Counted from the stretch's first letter, positions 11,401-20,216 are shown. The stretch is DNA of 64,000 nucleotides from Prosthecobacter algae (GCF_039542385.1 NZ_BAABIA010000003.1:558001-622000); one strand, 5' to 3'. The notes: generated by a model not told the origin, from the sequence alone. Numbers and translations are program-made.

Positions 11401-13843
11401 CATTGACGGCACCCAACCCGTGACGGTCACCGCCTCCGTCACCCAGTGGACTCCCGCCCAAAAAAGCCTGAACATCACTGACAACGAGTCCACCAACCTT
11501 TCCGTGACGCTGCCTAACCAGCGATTGGAAAGCGCAGGCGTCCTTTCCGCCGCAGGCAGCGTCAGCGTCTCCGGCATCCTGGCCGCCCCGCTCACCGTCA
11601 ACCTCAGCAGCAGCGATGTTTCGGAGCTGAGCGTGCCCGCCACCGTCACCATCCTGGCAGGCAATTCGGCCGCCAATTTCACCCTGCGCCTCCAAGATGA
11701 TGCAGAGGCCGATGGCGACCAGTCCGTGGGGGTCACTGCCAGCAGCACAGGCTTCACCTCCGGGATGAAAAGCATGATCGTGGCGGATGATGAAGTCCCC
11801 GCCCTGCCCACCCAGCCCACCCCAGCAAACGGCCAAAACCCCACCCCGCCCAATACCGGACTGACCTGGCAGTATGATCCCCACAGCGGTGCGACACCTG
11901 AAAGCTACGAGATCTTTTTTGGCACAGATCCCTTGCCAAACGATTCGTTAGGCAGCACCCCCACGCCTTCCTGGCAGCTTCCCCTGCCCGGCCTCCAGGC
12001 GGCCACCACCTACCGCTGGCGCATCGTTTCCCGCAAGGGCAGCGCCACCCGCCAGGGCCCGGTGTGGGCCTTTACCACCCCGGAGGTCGGTGCCCTGCAC
12101 CACTTCCGCTGGGACCCCCTGCCCGCCGCCGTGGCCCAGGGCGTGCCCGTCCCCGTGCGCCTGACAGCGGTGGATCAATATGACCTGCAACTGGACCGCT
12201 ATGACAAACGCGCCAGCTTCAGTGCCCGCATCGTCCAGCCAGAAAAAGTCACCGGCACCGGCAGCTATCCCTGGAGCTTTCCCCTCGCCAGCAATTACCA
12301 CGATGCCCGCAGCCAGAGCATCTTCACCCCGGCGGAGGCTGGGCCCGCGGGACGCCTCACCGCCCTCGCGCTGGATGTCCACACCCCACCCGGCCAACCG
12401 CTCACCCAGTTCACTATCCGGCTGCGCCACACCGCCAAGACCGATTACCTCAGCGGCGGCCTCACCTGGGAAACTGAGGGCTGGACCACAGTTTATTCGG
12501 CGGCGCAGGCCCTCCCCACCTCTGGCTGGACCTGGTTCACCTTTCAGACCCCGTTTGATTACGATGGCAGCCAAAACCTGATGGTAGACATCAGCTTTAA
12601 CAACAGCGACTTCAGCACCGCCGGGGCCACCCGCACCACCATCATCGGTGACTACCGCACCCTCGCCTTCCGCACGGACAGCACCCATGGCGATCCCCTC
12701 ACCTGGGAGGGCAGCAACCCCAGCGCCCTCGCCTACAATGGCATCCCCAACCTGCGCCTGCGCCGGACCGATGTCGCCGTGCCCATGACCCCGGAGACCA
12801 GCGGTGCCTTTGCACACGCCGTCTGGAGCGGCCAGGTGACCCTCCAGGCCACCGGCCAGGGGGTGCAACTGCGCGCCACAGACCCGGACAATGCCGGCAT
12901 CCTCGGAGATTCCGCCCCCTTCAACGTCGTGGTGGTGGATGACTTCACCCTCGAAGCCGAGCCGCCCTTCACCGGTGGCAGCACCAATGTCATCACCGGC
13001 CTGCCCCTGGCCAGCGGCTACGAGTACGAATTCCAGCGAGCCACCCTGCCCAACTTCAGCGATGCCGCCTCCAGCGGTTACCTCGCCACCCCCCAGCACC
13101 TTTTCAGCCAGCTCAAAGACGGCAAGCTCTACTACTTCCGGGGCCGCGCCCGCAATGCCGGGGCGCTGGGCCGATGGTCGCCCGCGCAGACTTCCACCCA
13201 GGATGCCACGCCGCCCACCCTCACCTTCACCCCCGGCAGTGGCGGCATCACCAGCCACGCCACCACCACGCCCACCGGTCTGGGTGCGGATGCCACCAGC
13301 GGTATCCAAAGCATCACCATCAACGGCACACCCGCCACCTCCGACGATGCCCTAGCCTCCTGGTTCGGCCCCAGCCTGCCCCTCGAAGAAGGACTCAACA
13401 CCTTCTCCGTGAGCGCCACAGACAACGCCCAGCCGCCCAACGTCCGCAACGTCACCTGGAGCATCACGCGCCTCACCCAGCCCGATGCCGATGACGATGG
13501 CAACGGCATCACCGCCCTGCTGGAATACGCCTTCCACACCACCGGCGACCCCTCCGGCCAAGGCATGCCCACCGTCTCCTTGGAAAAACATCCGGGCACA
13601 GGAAAAATGCACCTCGTGCTGACCTACCGCCGCCTCATTTCGAACCCCTCCGCCATCGTTTACACCGTCGAAACCAGCACCAGCATGAGCGACTGGCAAC
13701 CCGTGGAAACCCCGGTGGACATCCTTTCCACCACCACCACCGGCGATGGCATGACCGAGCAGGTGAAAGTGCGCATCAACCCCGGCATCGAGGCCCACCA
13801 ACGCCGCTTTGCCCGCGTCCGCGTGGCCCCGCCAGCCAACTGA
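8435..13843 (+). CDS. Large secreted subtilisin-family (S8) serine protease with Calx-beta-like repeats
   Basis: An 1802-residue protein from the ATG at 8435; a TTG at 8411 is the other possible start. An N-terminal hydrophobic segment (LLAAAVLVLLSISVW) serves for export. A propeptide-like region precedes the S8 domain, whose triad is visible: Asp about 261 (VIDTGID), His about 319 (GHGTHCAG) and Ser about 479 (SGTSMACPH), with the oxyanion Asn about 411 (AAGND). Downstream are a beta-sandwich region, three Calx-beta-like repeats (about 820-1115, each ending near a DDE or DNE turn), fibronectin type III-like segments and a C-terminal DADDDGNGI..LLEYAF tail of the kind common on large Verrucomicrobia secreted proteins. 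It probably degrades protein outside the cell; the C-terminal tail may direct sorting (inference). The gene ends at the repeat block 13971-14679. Confidence 0.92.
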   Translation: MRSSTQRLLAAAVLVLLSISVWQMMQSPVSLPGETAPPDSLGVASAPAPLPPGLPAMQATQVREKPTQPGTKTDRYAGREIIAEKETVQQVQGSQQVKRVRLLRDPSFKYPIIRVEDELVRGPAGDRLIRQVAMVGDHVMVKPADKKMSEAALLEALKKEGATLRRKMPASGTWLVAFPKPDLDTVPRMVAEISEMKPLIRYAEPDFIVNANVLPNDPGFTNLWGLDNTGQASGLADADIDAPEAWQITTGSDAVKVAVIDTGIDASLTTAHPDLQANLWINPDETVNGLDDDGNGYIDDVRGWDFVNNDALPQDDHGHGTHCAGTIGAVGNNGIGVTGVCWDVSLIALKILDAGGSGTSSDGEEAVFYATGLGVTLTSNSWSGGEYSAILKEAIDEAAAADILFVAAAGNDSNNTDYFPAYPASYDSPNIISVVNTTRLDTLSDLSNYGPTSTDLSAPGTEVYSTHLNGGYATMSGTSMACPHVAGACALLKSLRPGLTSQNIRNIVLKSVDEIPALEGKTSTGGRLNLHKALLGTQDVLLTPGSGLIASGALNGPYTPSSKVYTVSNETQQTATWTASASQPWVTLTPASGTLTAGETMTLTATLNALANELPAGTHVGTLTVVNPGTTRSVTRPLAVQVNSFPVYDHNLDTDPGWARTGEWAYGVPQGRGGDSYGQPDPRKGATGNQVFGINLGGDYSIQQAPAQYLTAGPFDLSEYRNTRLHFQRWLNSDYQSWVYATLQISTDGSTWQTLWNNGVTTAQTSTWTPIEHDISYYADGQATVYVRWGHEVARSDSFPFSGWNLDDIQIIGTPKQQLHLTLPATLKEGGTAGLARVTVSPAPPVDLLVTLDSSRPGQEVSHPATITILAGTEEATFDVAAIQDALADGSQPVTLTATATGYPASTATLVVHDDEQVTLSLSLPASLQEGSGLVTGQASLTLSIPAGASLQVNLQSSDTTELQVPATVTVSPGQESVSFPLTLPDDNVIDGTQPVTVTASVTQWTPAQKSLNITDNESTNLSVTLPNQRLESAGVLSAAGSVSVSGILAAPLTVNLSSSDVSELSVPATVTILAGNSAANFTLRLQDDAEADGDQSVGVTASSTGFTSGMKSMIVADDEVPALPTQPTPANGQNPTPPNTGLTWQYDPHSGATPESYEIFFGTDPLPNDSLGSTPTPSWQLPLPGLQAATTYRWRIVSRKGSATRQGPVWAFTTPEVGALHHFRWDPLPAAVAQGVPVPVRLTAVDQYDLQLDRYDKRASFSARIVQPEKVTGTGSYPWSFPLASNYHDARSQSIFTPAEAGPAGRLTALALDVHTPPGQPLTQFTIRLRHTAKTDYLSGGLTWETEGWTTVYSAAQALPTSGWTWFTFQTPFDYDGSQNLMVDISFNNSDFSTAGATRTTIIGDYRTLAFRTDSTHGDPLTWEGSNPSALAYNGIPNLRLRRTDVAVPMTPETSGAFAHAVWSGQVTLQATGQGVQLRATDPDNAGILGDSAPFNVVVVDDFTLEAEPPFTGGSTNVITGLPLASGYEYEFQRATLPNFSDAASSGYLATPQHLFSQLKDGKLYYFRGRARNAGALGRWSPAQTSTQDATPPTLTFTPGSGGITSHATTTPTGLGADATSGIQSITINGTPATSDDALASWFGPSLPLEEGLNTFSVSATDNAQPPNVRNVTWSITRLTQPDADDDGNGITALLEYAFHTTGDPSGQGMPTVSLEKHPGTGKMHLVLTYRRLISNPSAIVYTVETSTSMSDWQPVETPVDILSTTTTGDGMTEQVKVRINPGIEAHQRRFARVRVAPPAN

Positions 13844-13970
13844 GGCGATTGAGCCTCTCGGGGGGGCCATATCCGTCGGACGGATCGCGCTTTTTAGCTC
13901 CCAGGCATGGGCACTCCTGATCTCAGACTCGCTCATTGCATCGGAGGGGCACAAGGATACAACCCCACGA

Positions 13971-14334
13971 ATTCGCGAAGCGTCCCGGAGTGCGGTGGCA
14001 GAGAAGCCCGTGCCAACAGGCTTCGTCGACACCGCTCTCGTGCGGAGGCCAAAGGCAGACCTCACCCTCCCAGTCCGAGCGCAGAGGAAGCCGCGTCGCG
14101 CACCTTCACGTTCATTCACGTTCATTCACGTTCATTCACGTTCATTCACGTTCATTCACGTTCATTCACGTTCATTCACGTGCCTTCACGTTCATTTACC
14201 TCGAGACCCGCCCATCCCCCTGCCTCGCACATCGCGAGCGCGGCCAGCGGCCTAACAAAAGGATTATTCACTCATCGCCCCCTCTGGCTCCGGCGAAAGC
14301 GGTGTCGCCGAGGTCAAGGGCTTGCCCCTTGCCT
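13971..14334. repeat. Long direct repeat, copy A (364 bp)
   Basis: This copy matches 14347-14650 almost base for base: the same 130-bp left part (beginning near attcgcgaagcgtcccgg), then a 10-bp tandem array, then the same right part from ttcatttacctcgagacc to cttgccccttgcct. The length difference of exactly 60 bp is accounted for by six extra 10-bp units in this copy. The pair fills most of a 980-bp region (13844-14823) between the converging ends of the protease and DUF1501 genes, in which I find no credible gene. Confidence 0.9.
14101..14200. repeat. 10-bp tandem array (ttcattcacg) inside copy A
   Basis: Seven perfect head-to-tail copies of ttcattcacg lie at 14111-14180. They are flanked by variant units caccttcacg (14101-14110), tgccttcacg (14181-14190) and ttcatttacc (14191-14200), so ten units in all. 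The period is not a multiple of three, so the array does not encode a simple peptide repeat. It reads open in several frames only because it lacks stop codons. Copy B has two interior units where copy A has eight. Confidence 0.95.
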
Positions 14335-14346
14335 CATAGGGCTGCA

Positions 14347-14650
14347 ATTCGCAGAGCGTCCCGGAGTGCGGTGGCAGAGAAGCCCGTGCCAACAGGCTTC
14401 GTCGACACCGCTTTCGTGCGGAGGCCAAAGGCAGGTCTCACCCTCCCATTCCGAGCGCAGAGGGAGCCGCGTCGCTCACCTTCACGTGCCTTCACGTGCC
14501 TTCACGTTCATTTACCTCGAGACCCGCCCATCCCCCTGCCTCGCACATCGCGAGCGCGGCCAGCGGCCTAACAAAAGGATTATTCACTCATCGCCCCCTC
14601 TGGCTCCGGCGAAAGCGGTGTCGCCTAGGTCAAGGGCTTGCCCCTTGCCT
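14347..14650. repeat. Long direct repeat, copy B (304 bp)
   Basis: This is the second copy of the repeat at 13971-14334, with only two interior decamers (14487-14506) instead of eight. Its left end, 14351-14379 (gcagagcgtcccggag..), is repeated in inverted orientation at 14651-14679 with 27 of 29 bases matching. Copy B plus that inverted end therefore forms a unit with terminal inverted repeats about 29 bp long, like a small non-autonomous mobile element. No transposase and no clear target-site duplication is visible. Confidence 0.85.
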
Positions 14651-14753
14651 CTCTGCCACCGCACTCCAAGACGCTCTGCGACTGCGAGCCGAAAAACTAT
14701 CCGCACAGGGACTGTGCGGGCTACTTTAAAGACCTTCCGTTTCGCTCCCACCC

Positions 14754-14788
14754 AACAAAAAGGCACCCGGCCAAAAAGGCCGGGTGCC
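14754..14788 (-). terminator. Rho-independent terminator of the DUF1501 gene
   Basis: A perfect 11-bp stem (14762-14772 with 14778-14788, GGCACCCGGCC and its complement) closes a 5-nt loop. Read on the minus strand it is followed by TTTTTGTT. It lies 36 bp past the stop codon of the DUF1501 gene. Confidence 0.9.
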
Positions 14789-14823
14789 GGGATCATGGTC
14801 AGACTGTCAGGAAACCGCGCCGA

Positions 14824-16131
14824 TTAAGCGAAGATATCCACCACAGGCACGCCCTTGTCACCGACGGTGAACGGACGGTTCGAAGGCGACATGACGACTT
14901 CGTCCACAGGCAGGCCCATCGCGTGACCGATGGTGGCCAGGAAATCCTGAGGGCTGGTCTGCTTGTCGGCAGGGCGGCGGCCTTCCTTGTCGGTCGCGCC
15001 ATAGGCGAAACCACGCTTCGCACCACCACCGGCAAAGACCGTGGAGTAAGCGAGAGGATAGTGGTCGCGACCGTCGTTTTCATTGATGTCAGGCGTGCGG
15101 CCGAATTCGGAACCGAGCACCACGAGGGTGGACTCGAGCAGGCCCTTGGCCTCCAGGTCCTGAAGCAGGGCGGCAAAGCCATTGTCCAGCGTGGCACCAT
15201 TGCTGGTCATGCCGTTATCAATGGTGTTGTGCATATCCCAGCCACCCATCTGCACTTCGACGAAGCGGACACCGCTTTCCACCAGGCGGCGTGCCAGAAG
15301 GCAGCCCTGGCCAAAGCTGGTTTTGCCGTACTTCTCGCGAGTTTCAGCGGATTCCAGCGTCAGGTCGAAGGCCTTGAGGTCTTCGCTCTTCATCAGCTTC
15401 AGCGTCTCGTCATAGAACTCGGTGTAGGCCTTCACATCTTCTGTCTGGAACTTCTTGCGGAAAGAAGTGTCAAACTCGTTCATGAGGCTGATGCGCTTGC
15501 CAAACAGGGAATCATTTTCCGTGGTCGGCTTGATGTTCTGAAGGCCGGTTTCCGGATTGGAAATCGGGATCGGAGACATGGCGGGTGGGAAGAAGCCTGC
15601 GCCAGGATAGGCACTGCCGCTGTTCACGATGACGCTGTCTGGCAGGGTCTTGTCCTTGATCTTGCCCAGGAAGTGAGTGCCCCACACGCCCATGCAAGGA
15701 TGCACGATGGTGGTGCGCGGCTCATAGCCGGTCTTCATGATGTAGGTGCCGGACTCATGCACACCTGTCTTAGAGGACATGGAGCGGATGATGGACAGCT
15801 TGTTGGCGTTTTCGGCCAGCTTTGGCAGGTAGCTGCCCAGGTAGTCGATGCCTTCGGCCTTGGCCTTGATCTGCTCGCCCGGGCCTTTGGTGGCGCCAGT
15901 CTTCGGATCGAAGGTGTCCAGGTGGGTCATGCCACCATTCATCCAAAGGAAGATGACGTGCTTCGCCTTGCCAAACCCAGGGGTGCCTGGGCCGGAGACG
16001 GAGGCACCTTCCGCAGCCGCCATCTTGGAGGCGATGCCGGGGAGGAGGCTGACGCCGAGGGCGGTTTTCGCCGTGTTCATCATGAACTGGCGGCGGCTGT
16101 GGTCGTTGAGGCGGAGTAATTCGGTTTTCAT
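14824..16131 (-). CDS. DUF1501 family protein (exported, sulfatase-like fold)
   Basis: A 435-residue protein if the ATG at 16131 (MKTELLRLNDHSRRQF) is the start; an earlier in-frame start at 16161 adds ten residues. The N-terminus has a twin-arginine-like signal (SRRQFMMNTAKTALGVSLL), which fits export in folded form. The body carries DUF1501 hallmarks: HVIFLWMNGGMTHLDTFDPK near the start and GSEFGRTPDINENDGRDHYP near the end, a region that resembles the alkaline phosphatase/sulfatase fold. It lies 41 bp after the DUF1549/DUF1553 gene on the same strand, the standard pairing in Planctomycetes and Verrucomicrobia, so the two are probably co-transcribed. The biochemical role of this pair is not established. 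A strong terminator follows. Confidence 0.92.
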   Translation of the reverse strand: MKTELLRLNDHSRRQFMMNTAKTALGVSLLPGIASKMAAAEGASVSGPGTPGFGKAKHVIFLWMNGGMTHLDTFDPKTGATKGPGEQIKAKAEGIDYLGSYLPKLAENANKLSIIRSMSSKTGVHESGTYIMKTGYEPRTTIVHPCMGVWGTHFLGKIKDKTLPDSVIVNSGSAYPGAGFFPPAMSPIPISNPETGLQNIKPTTENDSLFGKRISLMNEFDTSFRKKFQTEDVKAYTEFYDETLKLMKSEDLKAFDLTLESAETREKYGKTSFGQGCLLARRLVESGVRFVEVQMGGWDMHNTIDNGMTSNGATLDNGFAALLQDLEAKGLLESTLVVLGSEFGRTPDINENDGRDHYPLAYSTVFAGGGAKRGFAYGATDKEGRRPADKQTSPQDFLATIGHAMGLPVDEVVMSPSNRPFTVGDKGVPVVDIFA

Positions 16132-16172
16132 ATTCAAATCGTTTCGTCGGTTATCGTTCAAGGATTTCGTGA

Positions 16173-18380
16173 TTACTGGATGAACATGAATTCACGCGTG
16201 TTGATCAGCGCCCAGATCATGTTGCCATAGCCGTCTTCACCGCTGGCGCTCAGCGCGCGTTTGGCGATTTCCTTTTCCTGCAGCGTTGGTCGGCGGTTCA
16301 TGATGGTCATGAACATGCGCTCCACTTTCTCCGAAGGGCCGGTCACTTTGTTCATCGTGCGCAGCACCAGGGAATCACTGCTGGTGAGCATCTTCTGCGC
16401 CTTGCCGTTCATCATCATCAGCACCTGCGGCACGTTGCCGATGCGAGAGCTGCCATCGATGATGTTGCGGGGAGACTGGCCGAAGTCGATCAGGAAGTGG
16501 CCACCAGGAGCAGGCTGCTGGATCTCAGAGGAGCGCATCAGGCGCATGCCTTCATAGGCCAGGATCTTGCCGGGGCCATCGGTGGCGGTCGTCTTCTCAG
16601 CAGCGGCGCTCTTGGAGCCGCCTTCCATCATCATGCTACCCTCGCCAGCCATATCCAAGCCGCCACCCATGAGGGCGTTTTCCTTCTCCTGCATGCGGCG
16701 GAAGGCGTCGTATTTGATCAGCACGGTCTTAGCATCCACCTTGGTGAGATCCAGGTCGATCGAGCGGGCATACAGGTCCTGGAGAGGAGCCTTGTAGGCA
16801 TCGGGCTGGCCCAGCACCAGGGTCATGTAGGAGTCCCAGGCCTGTTCAGCCGTCATGCGGCGCAGCATCGGCCCCTGGAAGTAATAAACTTCACCGAGAG
16901 CAATGTTTTCAGTGGTGGCTTCCGACTGGTAAGCGCGGGTGTTGTAAACGATGCGCATGAACTCCTTGAGGTCGAACTGCACACGCTTCATTTCCTGGGC
17001 CAGATGCTTCAGCAGTTCTGGGTTCGAGGCCTGCTCGATGTCATCAATGTTGGTGACGGGCTCATTCACGCCGGAACCAAAGGCACGCTTCCACATGCGG
17101 TTGGCGATGGTCATGGCAAAGCGGGGATTCTCAGGATGCGTCATCCAGTTGGCAAAGGAAGTGCGCAGCTTTTCCTCATCGTTCTTCTTCTGCTTGTAGG
17201 CAGGGTTGTTCTTGTCCTGGGGGGACCAAGTCACGAACTTCGGTGCCACTGGGTCGCCAGGCTTGCCGTCTTTGTACTGGTAGTCATGCGGCAGCTTCAT
17301 GCCGTTCATGTCGCGGTCTTTGATCGCGGACTGGTTGGCACTGATGTAGTTCTGGATGCCGTTGCGCAGGCGGCGGATGTCCTGGCCGGACTTCTCGATC
17401 ATCGGCTCAATGTCGGCCATCAGGCGATCGCGAGGATTGGTGCCGTTGAGGTCCTTGGCGTTCAGACGGGTGGTGGTGGCCCCGAAGAAGGAGGCCATTT
17501 CATAGAACTGCTTCTGCGTCCAGTCGGCGAAGGGGTGGTCATGGCACTGGGCGCAGGCCACGTCCGTACCCAGAAACACCGTCAGGGTGTTGGCCAGGTT
17601 GTCCAGCGGCATACCAGCATCGCGGAGGAGGTAGCCCGCTGCGCCGTTGTAGGTGCCGTCTTCTTTTTTGTCCCACATTTTGCCAGTGGCGGTCACCATC
17701 TGATAGACGACCTTGTCCCACTTCTCGTTTTTGGCGATCTGGTCCTTGAACCAGTTGATGTAGGGGGTGCCGCGGACGTTGTCCTGCTCGAAGTTGTCCT
17801 TGATGCGCAGCATCTCGGCAAAGTAGTTGAACATGTGTGCCTTGTAGCCATCGGACTCCAGCAGCATGTTGATCAGGTTCGAGCGCTTCTGTGGGCTCCC
17901 GTCCTTGATGAAGGCGCTGGCCTCCTCGTAGTTCGGGATACGGCCGGCGATGTCCAGATACACGCGGCGGACGAACTGCTCGTCATTCGCCATCGGGTTG
18001 AAATTCGTGATCGGCGGCTTGCCAGCGGTCTGGCGGGCCGGGTTGGCCTTCATCAGGCCAGCAGCTACCAATTGGTCAATCTTGGCCGAGGCCTGGGCCA
18101 CGGTGGCATTGGCCATCATCTGCGGGGCTTCGGGCGGCAGGGCGGCCTGGGCAGCCTTGGCGATGGCCTGATCTTCCGCCGACAGACGAGTGAGCGGGAA
18201 GCGGTGCTGGAGCTTTTCTTCGGTTTCCAGGACGATGAGATCGCCCTCGAGTTTCACAAAGGCGGCTGAGACCTGGCGGCCTTCAACGTCGGTCCAGGTG
18301 CGGGTTTCCGCTGCTTGAGCGGAAATGCCCCCGAGACCGGCGATCAGGAGACCGGCGAGCATGGATTTGGTGGCTTTCAT
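16173..18380 (-). CDS. DUF1549/DUF1553 protein with an N-terminal SHD1-like domain and a CxxCH motif
   Basis: A 735-residue protein. A signal peptide (MKATKSMLAGLLIAGLGGISAQA) is followed by an SHD1-like domain (about 26-72: RTWTDVEGRQV..FVKLEGDLIVL..FPLTRLSAEDQ), a small beta fold frequent in this phylum. DUF1549 follows (VRRVYLDIAGRIPNYEEASAF) with a CAQCHDHPFADWT motif near residue 275 that could hold heme c. DUF1553 makes up the rest (NPRFAMTIANRMWKRAFG..). Such proteins are exported and are usually encoded next to a DUF1501 gene, as here. Unlike the relative at 52727-57844, it has no separate N-terminal cytochrome or WD40 part. Function is unknown; roles in handling sulfated or other complex polysaccharides have been suggested for the group, and that is only inference here. 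Confidence 0.92.
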   Translation of the reverse strand: MKATKSMLAGLLIAGLGGISAQAAETRTWTDVEGRQVSAAFVKLEGDLIVLETEEKLQHRFPLTRLSAEDQAIAKAAQAALPPEAPQMMANATVAQASAKIDQLVAAGLMKANPARQTAGKPPITNFNPMANDEQFVRRVYLDIAGRIPNYEEASAFIKDGSPQKRSNLINMLLESDGYKAHMFNYFAEMLRIKDNFEQDNVRGTPYINWFKDQIAKNEKWDKVVYQMVTATGKMWDKKEDGTYNGAAGYLLRDAGMPLDNLANTLTVFLGTDVACAQCHDHPFADWTQKQFYEMASFFGATTTRLNAKDLNGTNPRDRLMADIEPMIEKSGQDIRRLRNGIQNYISANQSAIKDRDMNGMKLPHDYQYKDGKPGDPVAPKFVTWSPQDKNNPAYKQKKNDEEKLRTSFANWMTHPENPRFAMTIANRMWKRAFGSGVNEPVTNIDDIEQASNPELLKHLAQEMKRVQFDLKEFMRIVYNTRAYQSEATTENIALGEVYYFQGPMLRRMTAEQAWDSYMTLVLGQPDAYKAPLQDLYARSIDLDLTKVDAKTVLIKYDAFRRMQEKENALMGGGLDMAGEGSMMMEGGSKSAAAEKTTATDGPGKILAYEGMRLMRSSEIQQPAPGGHFLIDFGQSPRNIIDGSSRIGNVPQVLMMMNGKAQKMLTSSDSLVLRTMNKVTGPSEKVERMFMTIMNRRPTLQEKEIAKRALSASGEDGYGNMIWALINTREFMFIQ

Positions 18381-18505
18381 AGGTGGTGATGGAGAGTGGA
18401 GACGAGTCTCTGCCCCAAAAACGCGCCACCCACTGCTTCATTAGCTATTTTCTGGCAATTTTATTCAAAAACCGCCTCGACCGCCCTTCATCACTCCTCA
18501 AAAAG

Positions 18506-18540
18506 CAAAATGCCGCCCCCAAAACAGGGACGGCATTTCA
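18506..18540 (-). terminator. Rho-independent terminator of purM
   Basis: Read on the minus strand, AAATGCCGTCCC pairs with GGGGGCGGCATTT around a TGTTTT loop, with one G-T pair. TGCTTTTTG follows. It begins about 20 bp past the purM stop codon. Confidence 0.85.
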
Positions 18541-18560
18541 AAGAGATTGGAAAAACCGGC

Positions 18561-19556
18561 TTATTTCACCAGTTCGCAGGTCACGTCCCCGCTTTTGTCC
18601 ATTTCACCCAGGACCACAGCACCCGTGCCCACTTTGAGGGCTTTTTTCGCCTGCTTGGCGTCCACGATGGCCACCCAGCCGATGCCCATGTTGAAGGTGT
18701 CCCAGCAATCCGCTGGGTCCGCATGGCGCAGCACCTTCTGCACCACGTCATTTTGCCAGAAAGGCACCTTCAGGTGGCAGCCAAGACCGCGCTTGGTGAA
18801 GATACGGCCCAGGTTTTCCACCAGACCACCGCCAGTGATGTGCGCCATGGCGGCAGGTTTCACCTTGGCCTTTTTCAGGCCCCAGCACTGCTCATGATAC
18901 AAAAGCGTAGGAGTCAGCAGTTGCGCGGCGTCCTTCTTGCTCAGCTTGATGCTTTCCTTTTCCAGGATGCGGCGCACGAGGCTGAAACCATTGGCGTGGA
19001 AGCCCGCGCTCGGCCAGCCGATGAGGACATCGCCCTCTTTAATCTCGGCAGGATTCAGCACGTCCTTCTTCTCCGCAGCCCCAATGGCAAAGCCGGACAG
19101 CTCCACCATGCCTTCGAGCACAGCACCGGGCATTTCGGCGGTTTCTCCACCAGCCAGGATGCAATTGCAGGAGACGAGGTATTCAGACATCCCGGCGATG
19201 ATGCGCGCGAGCTGCTTTTTCTTGATCTGGTTCACGCCCACGTAGTCGAGGAACATGATCGGATCCGCGCCGCAGGTGAGCACGTCGTTCACATTCATCG
19301 CCACCAGGTCCTTACCGGCGTTTTCCAGCAGGTCGTATTTCAGCAGCAGCTCAAGCTTCGTTCCCACGCCATCGCAGCCGGTGAAGATCATCGGCTCCTT
19401 GTACTTGCTGAGGTCATACCCTGCGGCAAAGAGACCGAAAGCATTGGCCAGCTTGCGCTTCTTTTGGGTGGCCTTCACCAGCGCGCCGATGTCATCCACA
19501 AAGGATGCTGCTTCATGGATATCAACGCCGGCCTGTTTGTAAGTGTGCTTGGACAT
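18561..19556 (-). CDS. purM: Phosphoribosylformylglycinamidine cyclo-ligase (AIR synthetase)
   Basis: A 331-residue protein that closes the imidazole ring in de novo purine synthesis (FGAM plus ATP to AIR). The start is the ATG at 19556 (MSKHTYKQAGVDIHEA), since the frame upstream to 19712 shows no PurM-like sequence. Recognisable segments are TGCDGVGTKLELLLK, the nucleotide/loop region VAMNVNDVLTCGADPIMFLDYVG, ILAGGETAEMPG, AHITGGGLVENLGRI and DTFNMGIGWVAIV, in the order expected of the family. Length is close to other PurM proteins. It lies on the same strand as purQ and purL but is separated from them by two plus-strand genes, so it needs its own promoter. Confidence 0.96.
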   Translation of the reverse strand: MSKHTYKQAGVDIHEAASFVDDIGALVKATQKKRKLANAFGLFAAGYDLSKYKEPMIFTGCDGVGTKLELLLKYDLLENAGKDLVAMNVNDVLTCGADPIMFLDYVGVNQIKKKQLARIIAGMSEYLVSCNCILAGGETAEMPGAVLEGMVELSGFAIGAAEKKDVLNPAEIKEGDVLIGWPSAGFHANGFSLVRRILEKESIKLSKKDAAQLLTPTLLYHEQCWGLKKAKVKPAAMAHITGGGLVENLGRIFTKRGLGCHLKVPFWQNDVVQKVLRHADPADCWDTFNMGIGWVAIVDAKQAKKALKVGTGAVVLGEMDKSGDVTCELVK

Positions 19557-19726
19557 GGGAGAAAACCCGGCGCGCTCAGCCACCGGAAAGTCTGAGAGTG
19601 CCTCGGGAAGGCCGGGATGCAAGTGCGGGGTGAGAGGAAACCACCGCCACCAGAGTCGGCCCGCCGTCAAAACCCCGGTTAGGGCTTGATTCCCAGCGAG
19701 CCAATCCGTCATTGTGCCTTCTTCTC

Positions 19727-20155
19727 ATGAATGCCTCCCTCCCACGCCTCTTTTTACTGCTGCTTGTGGCTCTGGCTCCCGTCTTTGGTGGGGAAACTTT
19801 CACGCCGCAGCTAGGGAGTCCTGAACGCAAAGCCATCGTGGATGCGCTGCGTATCCCGGTGAAGGCGGAGTTGAAAAAGGAAGTCATCTTCAAAATCAGC
19901 CGTCTGAAACTTCAGGGCGACTGGGCCTTTCTAGCGGGCGTGCCCCTGAAGCCGGATGGCAGCGAGATGGACTACCGAGGAACCATCCACGCCGAAGCCA
20001 TCCGCGAAGGAGCCTTCGATGGCGGCATCTTTGCCCTTCTGCAAAAGCGGAACGGCCAATGGAAAACCGTCCGCTACATCATCGGTGCCACGGATGTGCC
20101 TTACGTGGACTGGCCCCAGGAGTTCGGCGCTCCGGCGGTGATTTTTGAGCCTTGA
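19727..20155 (+). CDS. Small secreted protein of unknown function
   Basis: A 142-residue protein from the ATG at 19727 (an upstream GTG at 19712 would put charged-free but unneeded residues before the signal). A clear signal peptide (MNASLPRLFLLLLVALAPVFGGE) is followed by a compact domain with the pattern ERKAIVDALRIPVKAEL..VIFKISRLKLQGDWAFLAGVPL and a C-terminal NGQWKTVRYIIGATDVPYVDWP. Similar short exported proteins with the 'LRVQGDWAF' signature occur in Proteobacteria as uncharacterised proteins (from memory). It starts divergently from purM, 170 bp away. No function can be assigned. Confidence 0.7.
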   Translation: MNASLPRLFLLLLVALAPVFGGETFTPQLGSPERKAIVDALRIPVKAELKKEVIFKISRLKLQGDWAFLAGVPLKPDGSEMDYRGTIHAEAIREGAFDGGIFALLQKRNGQWKTVRYIIGATDVPYVDWPQEFGAPAVIFEP

Positions 20156-20216
20156 ATGCATTTGCCGAAACGCATTCACTTCCCACCTCTCAAGGAGCCT
20201 TAGCGACACAACTTTC

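Noticed and set aside
9908-13309. Long minus-strand frames inside the subtilisin-like protease gene
   Set aside because: They are antisense to Calx-beta and Ig-like coding sequence and arise from high GC content.
13907-14827. Long plus-strand frames over the decamer repeats
   Set aside because: The frames repeat a FTFIHVHSRS-type peptide that results from a 10-bp unit without stop codons; several frames are open at once, and the copies differ by whole decamers, which would shift the frame.
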